Of a stretch of DNA of 64,000 nt, positions 56,515 through 64,000 are shown piece by piece. Where the stretch lies: positions 22,041,518 to 22,105,517 of the forward strand of contig CM026391.1 in the NCBI GenBank assembly GCA_014843695.1. Reading direction: 5' to 3'. The notes under the pieces are model-generated. The model saw only the letters and a program-made list of their open reading frames with translations. It had not been told where the DNA came from and ran no database searches. The stretch's first letter is position 1, and each line of letters opens with the position of its first letter. The DNA comes from Archivesica marissinica (taxonomy: Eukaryota > Mollusca > Bivalvia > Venerida > Vesicomyidae). The translations under genes were made by a program, and so were the position numbers.

Positions 56515-57528
56515 ATGCCTAGGCTAAACCGCAATCAGAGAATGCGTGCCATTGGCATGATTGACGGCGGTTTACGTCAGCGTGACGTCGCAAATCGACT
56601 CGGGGTTACGCGGATCACGATAACACGTCTACTTCGACGTTATCGAACACATGGATCGGTGGACGACCGTCCAAGATCTGGTCGACCACGTGTGACGACG
56701 CGTGAACAGGACCGTCACATTCGGACGTCACATTTACGTGACCGGTTCCTACCTGCTACGCACACAGCTGCCGTTACTCCTGGGATGACCAACACTCGCA
56801 TCAGTGCACAAGCAGTGAGGAACCGGCTCGGTGAACGTGGCATTCGTGCCTATCGGCCATATGTTGGACCCATCATGACACGACGTCACCGTGACGTACG
56901 GCGGGAATGGACGATGGAACGTGCTCTCTGGACTCGGTTACAGTGGAATTCGGTGATGTTTAGCGATGAATCGCGGTTCTGTTTGCGTCGAGCGGAAGGC
57001 AGAAAGCGGGTATATCGCAGACGCAGTGAACGTTACGCCGACGCATGTGTACGTCAGGTCGATCTGTTCGGGGGCGGAAGCGTTATGGTGTGGGGCGGTA
57101 TCACATTCGGCAGTCGCACTGAACTGTTAGTGGTGGACGGGAACCTAAACGCCCAGCGGTACTGTGATGAGATCCTTGCGCCAGTTGTTGTGCCGTTCTT
57201 TAACGCCAACAGAAACGTCACACTGTTCCAACAGGACAACGCCAGGTGTCATACTGCTCGGATTTCCACCACATTATTGGAGCAGAACAATATTGAAACC
57301 CTGCCGTGGCCTGCTTTGTCACCAGACTTGTCACCCATAGAACATTTGTGGGATACGTTAGACCGCCGCGTCAGACGACGTCAGCCGGTAACGTTAAACC
57401 AACTGAGGGATGTTTTGCGTCAGGAGTGGACAAATATTGACCAGCAAGAGATTCAGACACTCTTCCGTTCGATGCGACGGTGGTGCATTGCAGTGAGAGA
57501 CGCAAATGGTGCCCATACTCGGTATTGA
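56515..57528 (+). CDS. Tc1 family DDE transposase, apparently intact
   Basis: Cut-and-paste transposase of 337 residues, the usual family length. Residues about 7-45 form a helix-turn-helix (GLRQRDVANRLGVTRITI), followed by SGRPRVTT, the GRPR-type link between paired-like DNA-binding domains. The catalytic triad is D151 (VMFSDESRF), D241 (LFQQDNARCH) and E276 (LSPIEHLWD). Thirty-four residues separate the last two, giving the DD34E spacing of Tc1. The glycine-rich LFGGGSVMVWGGI lies between the first two. The ATG at 56515 was chosen because the family N-terminus starts there; the frame is open back to 56347 without conserved sequence. No frameshift or stop is seen. It acts in the nucleus on its own inverted repeats. 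Confidence 0.94.
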   Translation: MPRLNRNQRMRAIGMIDGGLRQRDVANRLGVTRITITRLLRRYRTHGSVDDRPRSGRPRVTTREQDRHIRTSHLRDRFLPATHTAAVTPGMTNTRISAQAVRNRLGERGIRAYRPYVGPIMTRRHRDVRREWTMERALWTRLQWNSVMFSDESRFCLRRAEGRKRVYRRRSERYADACVRQVDLFGGGSVMVWGGITFGSRTELLVVDGNLNAQRYCDEILAPVVVPFFNANRNVTLFQQDNARCHTARISTTLLEQNNIETLPWPALSPDLSPIEHLWDTLDRRVRRRQPVTLNQLRDVLRQEWTNIDQQEIQTLFRSMRRWCIAVRDANGAHTRY

Positions 57529-57706
57529 CGTCTGGGGGAAAACTCCATTAGACCCCTGTCCGACGAATTACGTCATCACGCAGCAGACAGTTTCGGAGGC
57601 TCATTATGCTTTATGTGCTCCTCTTTCAAACATGTTGGACTATCATCTTATGAATTTTCAAAGAATTTTCTTAATAAATGTTGAAATTATAGACACATAA
57701 ACACCA

Positions 57707-57732
57707 GGTATCGTTTCTTTTTTGACTCAGTA
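57707..57732 (-). repeat. Right terminal inverted repeat of the Tc1 element
   Basis: Ends TTTTTTGACTCAGTA; perfect inverted copy of the left end. TA follows. Confidence 0.95.
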
Positions 57733-57879
57733 TATAATGGCACTATGTGTTATAATGGTGGCCTATGGAAATTGCAATAGGGTGTCTGACCTAAAGTTAT
57801 TGCAAACATATTTGCATTTAATTATTAAATTATGCGCCTTATAATGTATAAATATTCAGTCAATACACTCTCCGAGTTA

Positions 57880-58032
57880 GCCTAGGAACAGGCGTCGATA
57901 TAGTTTGCCTGGTCAGTCAAATAAATATATGTTAACACCGAGACCATTAATTAGGCCGTATTGAGTTTCTGATTGTGACTGTGATTTTGCCAGAAGCTAA
58001 AAAGTGAAATGTTGACAGACTAGAACCCAGGC
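57880..58032. mobile_element. TA-flanked MITE, uninterrupted copy
   Basis: GCCTAGGAACAGGCGTCGAT ... GACAGACTAGAACCCAGGC between TA at 57878-57879 and 58033-58034. It is inverted relative to the copy at 49985-50395 and lacks the SINE found there. Confidence 0.8.
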
Positions 58033-58085
58033 TATATCCGATTGTGTATTATGCAGAGTGAGTTTTCAATCGTCCTTCTAAATAT

Positions 58086-58198
58086 TTATATATTTGCGTG
58101 TCCTTGTCTCTGACGTTCATTTATGAAAGGGGGAAAACAAACACTGCGGTGGAATTGACTATATCTGACATGTAACCCATGCCAGACGTTTTAATCAG
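58086..58198 (+). repeat. ~112-bp direct repeat, left copy
   Basis: TATTTGCGTGTCCTTGTCTC through CATGTAACCCATGCCAGACG to TTAATCAG. Matches 58552-58663 with few differences; 353 bp of unrelated sequence lies between. Confidence 0.9.
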
Positions 58199-58551
58199 AA
58201 AATACATAAAATAAGATCAAAATAACCAGAACAACGTATATATATAGAGAGAGACAGTGTCATAAAGTTGGACGGAGCTAGTCCGGTGGGTGGAGGGGAG
58301 GTAATGTGGTAAAAACAAAAAGCTTCTCTGAAAACTGTCTCTGAATTGTCTATCTTTGCAAAAACTGACGATAAGGAGCCAAAGAGTAAGTAAGTGCAGA
58401 AAAGTAACAATTGACCCAAAGATAATTAAATAGTAACATAGCCCCATTAGCACATAGCCCCCTTCCTCCTACCTCATCACAACAATTATAACAAAATAAT
58501 ATGTAAGCAAATATAAACTATTTTATCTCATTGCTTTCAATAAAATGTGGT
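58199..58551. other. Unannotated sequence between direct repeats
   Basis: Two overlapping minus-strand open frames of 74-78 codons occur here with no recognised motif. The interval is either an insertion or the unique part of a tandemly duplicated segment. Confidence 0.45.
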
Positions 58552-58663
58552 TTTATATTTGCGTGTCCTTGTCTCTGAAGTTCATTTATGAAAGGGGAAA
58601 AACAAACACTGCGGTGGAATTGACTATATCTGACATGTAACCCACGCCAGACGTTTTAATCAG
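58552..58663 (+). repeat. ~112-bp direct repeat, right copy
   Basis: Second copy of 58086-58198. Differences include GACGTT/GAAGTT and CCATGCC/CCACGCC. Confidence 0.9.
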
Positions 58664-58696
58664 TATTTATATGTAATAGTTTTTCTTGTTCAGATT

Positions 58697-59142
58697 ATGG
58701 TTAACGTTTTTTGTTTTAAGACACTTTCGATTTCATTTATATTTGTCTGGTTTACAAAATTATGCCGCAATTGCAAGAAGAATTAACGATCACGGATGTT
58801 CTATGATCCGACACATAGATACCTGTATTGTTTGGTCACTGTATTCCCACGACGACAATATTTGATATCGAAAGTACAACATCATTTTAGCCATGTTACG
58901 TCCCAAAACCAAACATAAAACCAGTATAATAGTTAAGTATGTATACATTAAGTTATTTATCACATTTAAATAATACCTTTAGTTTTCATAGCTTTGTCAA
59001 ACTAAATTTATTTAAGATATTCCTTACCAAAATAATATCTCTTTGTATTTTTTCACCGAAATCGTTTACCTTCCAGGTAGATCAAGGACGAGAACTCTAA
59101 CGGTAAACAATAAAGAGACAATCCATACGTGATGTTTAATAT
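58697..59142. repeat. 440-bp dispersed repeat, copy 2
   Basis: Same sequence and orientation as 52165-52608. Its right edge (GATGTTTAATA) abuts a MITE fragment, as copy 1 abuts a SINE at the equivalent edge. Confidence 0.85.
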
Positions 59143-59152
59143 TTTACCGTAG

Positions 59153-59204
59153 CGCCGCGTCTGATCAGGATCTATATTGTTTGTTTACGCCGCGACTGTT
59201 AAAG
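59153..59204 (-). mobile_element. Fragment of the CTCTTTCA-type MITE
   Basis: GCGCCGCGTCTGATCAGGAT ... TATTGTTTG is the reverse complement of the internal hairpin arm of the MITE at 47017-47264 (GATCCTGATCAGACGCGGCG). Both termini are missing. Confidence 0.75.
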
Positions 59205-59213
59205 CTAATATCA

Positions 59214-59403
59214 ATGACCTACGAATCCAGGGATCGCAGGTTCGATCCCCCGGCTGACCCTAATAATATTAACAGTCTTTCTGGTGTGACTTTAATCCGA
59301 GGTCTCGTGTCGGTGTTTTACACCGTGTACGTTAAAAGAACCAGATGATACTCTGGAACGGGTCTCTCTCTGTATCATTGCACTATCCTCCAACAATCTA
59401 AAA
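59214..59403 (+). mobile_element. SINE family A, copy 7, truncated at both ends
   Basis: Begins in the anticodon arm (AATCCAGGGATCGCAGG), with box B GGTTCGATCCCC, and runs through the body to CAATCTAAAATT. The tail hairpin is missing; another repeat starts immediately after. Confidence 0.85.
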
Positions 59404-59404
59404 T

Positions 59405-59612
59405 TTGTTTTGGGGTTTAATGCCGCACCAATGTGATATGGCGACTGTCCAACTAGTATTGGTATAGGGAGACCCATGGTGCCCATCCGAACAGTATTTC
59501 CGGTACGGAGGGCACGCGGTTAGAACCACCGACCTTCCGGACGTAAGCTAGATAGCTTCCTCACATGATAGAATTCGACACCCACATTGGGATTCGAACC
59601 TGCAATGATTGG
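59405..59612 (-). mobile_element. Putative SINE-like repeat with two box-B-like motifs
   Basis: On the minus strand: GCAGGTTCGAATCCCAATG, then GGAAGGTCGGTGGTTCTAAC, ending TGCGGCATTAAACCCCAAAA. The box-B-like motifs and GGTTTAA-type end resemble interspersed repeats common in marine invertebrates, but there is only this copy in the window, so the limits are uncertain. A poly(G) run borders its right side. Confidence 0.45.
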
Positions 59613-59689
59613 GGTGGGGGGGGGGAAAATACATACAAAATACCATGTAATTGGAAACTAGATTATGTGGACCAAAATGTAGAAGTAAT

Positions 59690-60090
59690 AGTCCAAACAG
59701 GGAAATCAAACAAGGACATCAAACAGGGACATCAAACAGTGGTATCAAACAGGGACATCAAACAGGGACATCAAACAGTGATATCAAACAGGGACATGAA
59801 ACAGAGACATCAAACAAACAGGGACATGAAACAGGGATATCAAACATGTACATCAAACAGAGACATCAAACAAACATGTACATCAGACAGGGATATCAAA
59901 CAGTGGCATCAAACATGCACATCAAACAGGGATATCAAACAGAGACATCAAACAGGGATGTCAAACGGACATCAAACAGGGATATCAAACAGGGCCATCA
60001 AACATGCACATCAAACAGGGACATCAAACAGGGCCATCAAACATGCACATCAAACAGGGACATGAAACAGGGACATGAAACAAGGACATA
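59690..60090. repeat. 13-bp minisatellite, about 30 imperfect copies
   Basis: Unit CAGGGACATCAAA with variants TGGTATC, GATATC, ACATGCAC and GACATGAAA. The 13-bp length rotates all frames, giving two overlapping open frames with the same peptide period. Unit order is irregular. Confidence 0.92.
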
Positions 60091-61794
60091 ACGGTGATAA
60101 TAAATGCAGAAGAGCAAACAATGAAGGCGACAACAACTGTCTCTTGGATTAAGTGAATGATCGGAGTTTATTGCATTCATGACAATTGAAAACTATATGG
60201 TTGATTGATCCCGTTAATTGTTTCATGCTTAAGATAAATAAATATAGAATAAATAATAATAAAATAAAAAATACATAAATCAAAATGATTCGAACTCTCA
60301 ACATATTCGTTACTATGGTAACTATTTTACCTCTGCATCCCAGAGATAACTGCTTGTGGTCAACTAATTCGACATATTTAACATCTATTAACATCATTTT
60401 CAATAACAAAATATGTAAACAACGCCAATTTAAGTGTGCTTTACTAATATGTATACAGTACCCAATATCACTCATTCGAATCACGAGTTACGACATTAAA
60501 TCTATATATAGTAAGTATTATAAATACGTGGGTAGATAACATATTAAATGTTCATTGCATAATGTTTGGACACTCCTATTGTGTTACAAAATACGAAATA
60601 CAGCATAGTTATTTCGTAATAAAAATGGTGAAATGACCACACCTCGTGTCCTCTCGTAAAAGGGAAATGGACAATGCCTGATTACTCATACTCATACAGG
60701 CAACATTATTTCATGATGCCATTGATACGCCCCTGTCCTCGCTCCCCGCCACCTGACATTGTATACAATTTTCGATTCTAAAAATATGAACCTGACCACA
60801 CATTTTCAACAAAATATCAACATAATTTACAGTGAAAGCCTTTTTTAAATTACTAAGCAATCCGTCGATTGAACTATATAGTCTAATTCTATTATTTAGT
60901 TTGACGGGTGTTTTTGTAAATTTTGAAAATGTTTTTCCCGTTAAATCACACTGCCTACTAGAGGCTCTGAGCTAACACTAAAGTTCCGCATTGCATAAAT
61001 AAACTTATTAATTTTAAGTAACTTCCTTATAAAAATGAGGGTCATTACAAGACACCGAGATATAAATGAAAAAAAAACGTAGCCTGATACACCATACTTA
61101 CCTATGATACGTGACGATAACCAACCATGCGGCATGACGGGAAATCCCATAGCTCCAAATATAACCACCTGGTAAATTTATGTCGGGTGTGATTTAATAT
61201 TAAAACAGCACGTGCATGCGTTTCATTTTATACACTTAAACGGAATTGATGGGAGTTTTACATATGTTTATAAAACATACTATAAACGTAAGTTCTCTTT
61301 ATTTTAGTAGTACTTAAACTTATATTCGTGCTAAATGACTCTTAACACCGGTGTGCATACCCCACCCATTCAATAATATAGTTATAATTAGCTAAATAGT
61401 TACAATACATAGCATTATAGACTCTCAAACAGAACATTTAGGGAGAAGAACTATATTAACTTTTCGTTCGTTCTAACCCCTTTCACTTTTCAGTCTAGTG
61501 CCGTAAATGTTTTATGTTCTTGTACTGAAATAAATATTGTTTAAACTAAACAGAGCAGTGGTTCTCTCTGTAGCTCCGTTTCTCGACCGGAATCAAACCA
61601 ATAACGAAATGAATATATGTACATCATTTTTAGCATGTTTTATTGATATGTTTGGCAACATGAAAGGGAAAATGCCATGCTATGCACGTTAGTCTTTCTA
61701 AAGCGAAATTCTGAATTTAAATATAAAATATATTTACATAATTCAGCGATTCACTCACATGAGCCGGTCACACGTTGTCAGGGTCACAGGCTAT
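60091..61794. other. Unannotated AT-rich spacer
   Basis: The longest stretch without a recognised repeat. Open frames are short and anonymous. One minus-strand segment at 61102-61168 is bordered by splice-like signals and is listed as a finding, not as a gene. Confidence 0.5.
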
Positions 61795-62057
61795 CAGGCG
61801 CATAGCTGCCATTAGGCCAAAATGCCCGGGCCTGCACATCATTTTGACCAAAAAAAAAATCTATATCATGTTTATTTGTTATAAAAACATGTCCGAATTT
61901 GTCTTTTAAATGCAGCAGAATGCTGGAAATTGCATCCTAAAAAACAAAAAATGTCGGGGGTGCATGCCCCCAGACCCCCTAGCAACCGCGTTCGCTACGC
62001 TCACTCAACATTCTTTACCCGGGCCTGCACATAATTTGCCTCCTGGCTACGCCCCTG
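61795..62057. mobile_element. Putative hAT-like non-autonomous element
   Basis: Left end CAGGCGCATAGCTGCC and right end (complement) CAGGGGCGTAGCCAGG form imperfect inverted repeats of the CAGGGGCGTAGC type seen in hAT-derived elements. GCTAT occurs just outside both ends. The interior has GGGGGTGCATGCCCCC, a strong palindrome. A related inverted fragment lies at 63773-63945. The expected 8-bp duplication is not clear. Confidence 0.5.
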
Positions 62058-62229
62058 GCTATATTGTTCTATATGCACTGTATTATGCGAAAATATATGG
62101 AACATACAATCCCCTGAATGAAAAGATCAAACAAACAAAATCCTAAATGGTAAGCGCACACGTAGAAAACACACTATTCTTTGGTACCATAATCAAATAT
62201 CCATGCCGCTTGGTGTCATACTCATTTAA

Positions 62230-62951
62230 CCCTTTCCCTCATAGAAGCACCTCTTGACGTCATTACCAATACGACATACATTGACAATGTAGTAGCCAAA
62301 CCAATGTTCATAAACCCTTTCCCTCATAGAAGCACCTCTTGACGTCATTACCAATACGACATACATTGACAATGTAGTAGCCAAACCAATGGTCATAAAC
62401 CCTTTCCCTCATAGAAGCACCTCTTGACGTCATTACCAATACGACATACATTGACAATGTAATAGCCAAACCAATGTTCATAAACCCTTTCCCCCATAGA
62501 AGCACCTATTGACGCCATTACCAATACGACATACATTGACAATGTAATAGCCAAACCAATGTTCATAAACCCTTTCCCTCATAGAAGCACCTCTTGACGC
62601 CATTACCAATACGACATACATTGACAATGTAGTAGCCAAACCAATGTTCATAAACCCTTTCCCTCATATAAGCACCTCTTGACGTCATTACCAATACGAC
62701 ATACATTGACAATGTAATAGCCAAAGCAATGTTCATAAACCCTTTCCCTCATAGAAGCACCTCTTGACGCCATTACCAATACGACATACATTGACAATGT
62801 AGTAGCCAAACCAATGTTCATAAACCCTTTCCCTCATAGAAGCACCTCTTGACGTCATTACCAATACGACATACATTGACAATGTAATAGCCAAAGCAAT
62901 GTTCATAAACCCTTTCCCTCATAGAAGCACCTCTTGACGCCATTACCAATA
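62230..62951. repeat. 85-bp minisatellite, 8.5 copies
   Basis: Unit starts CCCTTTCCCTCATAGAAGCA and includes TTGACAATGTAGTAGCC; spacing is exactly 85 bp from 62230 to 62910. The last four copies alternate (GACGTC with AATAGCCAAAGC, then GACGCC with GTAGCCAAACC), so a 170-bp dimer is being copied. It ends mid-unit at ATTACCAATA. Confidence 0.95.
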
Positions 62952-63772
62952 TGTTCATAATGCAGGCCAGAATCTCATGTAGTCCCAGTAATATATATGG
63001 AGGTGGAATAGATATGGCGACTACTTATCCAATACATGATATCTAAATGGCTGTCATTTGTATGGAGATATTATAATATATTAGCATAGATCTCTATGAA
63101 GGAGAGGGTTAAACGTCAGACAATAACCGCTCAACACATCTAGTCAACATCGACGTCACGTGGATATGTACTTATATACATATACTAGTATTATAATATA
63201 TATATATAGACCATATATAGAACACCATGGCCTTTCAAATAGATTGTGGCCAGCTCCTTTGGGGTCATTAACGGACTACGAATGTCCGATCATACCGTAG
63301 CACGTGGAGACCCTATTGATTTCCATACTGTAATGAATGTGAATATTCATGTATATCTACCTAAGCTTTTTACGATGCACGTGCCAATAAACAATAACAC
63401 GCCCCTTGGAATCCTGTCAAGATCCCGGAAATGGTACAAGTGTTTGTTTATTATAGTGTCACCCCTATTTAAAGGGCCAGTCATTTCTGACTTATGAGAC
63501 ACCTCTTTTTATGAACATCAGTACTTCCCGAATCCTATGCTTGTATGCCAGGCGCCAGGCTGGTAGGCAATCGGTAACCATTATTTAACTAGCTGGCGGC
63601 TCACCAACCGGCCATATCAGAACGAACCCCTGACGGGTACATGTCTATGATATAATACGTATCTACAATAATTATTATATACAACTCTGATACCCACATG
63701 TTTTATTTACTTTAAATAAATAGATGTCTGATAGTCTATTAGAATGGAAGGAACTTTCAATATAGCCTATAC
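62952..63772. other. Unannotated spacer
   Basis: No supported feature. An 83-codon plus frame at 63246-63497 has no recognised motif. Confidence 0.5.
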
Positions 63773-63945
63773 CAGGGCCGTAGCTGGAGCTATTTTGATG
63801 ATACGCACGGCCAAATATGCTTGTTTGTCGAGTGAGCATAGCGAGCTAGTACGCTAGGGGGTCAGGGGGCATTGAGATTTTTTGAAATGAGGATGCAATT
63901 TCCTGCATTTCAATGCATTTTGTAACATACAATTGCAGGACTAAA
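63773..63945 (-). mobile_element. Fragment related to the hAT-like element, inverted
   Basis: CAGGGCCGTAGCTGG, GAGTGAGCATAGCGAGCTAG, CTAGGGGGTCAGGGGGCAT and GGATGCAATTTCCTGCATT follow, in reverse orientation, the order of the element at 61795-62057. Strongly diverged; its far end is not identifiable before the window ends. Confidence 0.55.
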
Positions 63946-63966
63946 GTTCTTACGACAATGTAATAA

Positions 63967-63983
63967 TATATATATATATACAT
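63967..63983. repeat. Short (TA)n run
   Basis: AATATATATATATATACATG near the window end; simple sequence only. Confidence 0.8.
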
Positions 63984-64000
63984 GTAATATACATAATATA

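Larger units (their letters stand above)
56216..57732 (+). mobile_element. Complete Tc1-type transposon, 1517 bp
   Basis: Bounded by 26-bp inverted repeats identical at both ends (56216-56241, 57707-57732; ends TACTGAGTCAAAAAAG) and TA on each outer side (56214-56215, 57733-57734), the target preference of the Tc1/mariner superfamily. It holds one intact transposase gene, an AATAAA at 57673 and about 275 bp of leader before the probable start. Perfect ends and an unbroken frame indicate a recent arrival. Confidence 0.95.

Noticed and set aside
57054..57239. Minus-strand frame inside the Tc1 element
   Set aside because: Antisense shadow of the transposase gene.

Overview
This window is repeat-dominated, AT-rich eukaryotic nuclear DNA. 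tRNA-derived SINEs, LINE remnants, a Tc1 transposon, several MITE types and very long minisatellites point to a marine invertebrate, most likely a mollusc. That assignment is inference from repeat style; nothing in the sequence fixes the species. No host gene, rRNA or CRISPR array could be supported. The only intact-looking protein-coding gene is a Tc1 transposase.

Layout. 1-23759 is one 38-bp-family satellite with multi-kb higher-order duplications, broken by a 429-bp poly(A) tract (13383-13811). 23760-24759 is exactly 1000 N joining it to an unrelated 19-bp G-rich satellite (24760-26346). 26347-30092 holds SINE copies, a decayed LINE zinc-knuckle fragment and a 35-bp hairpin repeat. 30117-31985 (39-bp unit) and 34918-38472 (36-bp unit) are two minisatellites flanked by copies of one shared ~75-bp module; between them lies the C-terminal part of a LINE polyprotein (32775-33674, minus). 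39127-46116 is a 7-kb 18-bp minisatellite whose frames mimic a Thr/Pro-rich mucin. 46587-53600 is a dense transposon graveyard: tail-sharing SINEs, two TTAA-flanked MITEs sharing a border, a fold-back MITE, and a LINE 3' end that was invaded by a MITE, a SINE and a 1.2-kb non-coding retroelement. 53997-55513 has 45-bp and 31-bp arrays. 56216-57732 is a complete Tc1 element. 57733-64000 holds MITEs, an older 440-bp repeat, 13-bp and 85-bp arrays and an inverted pair of hAT-like fragments.

How the parts relate. The apparent system here is retroelement parasitism. At least two SINE families with different tRNA-like heads (Thr-like and Ser-like) and a 1.2-kb TSD-flanked element share a 3' stem-loop followed by TAAATAAACG. 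The outer stem differs between SINEs and the long element by two compensatory base-pair changes, as expected for an RNA structure recognised by a LINE reverse transcriptase. A third SINE group has a different shared tail. Several minisatellites appear to have grown from inside dispersed repeats. Most long open frames in the window are by-products of repeat units that lack stop codons.
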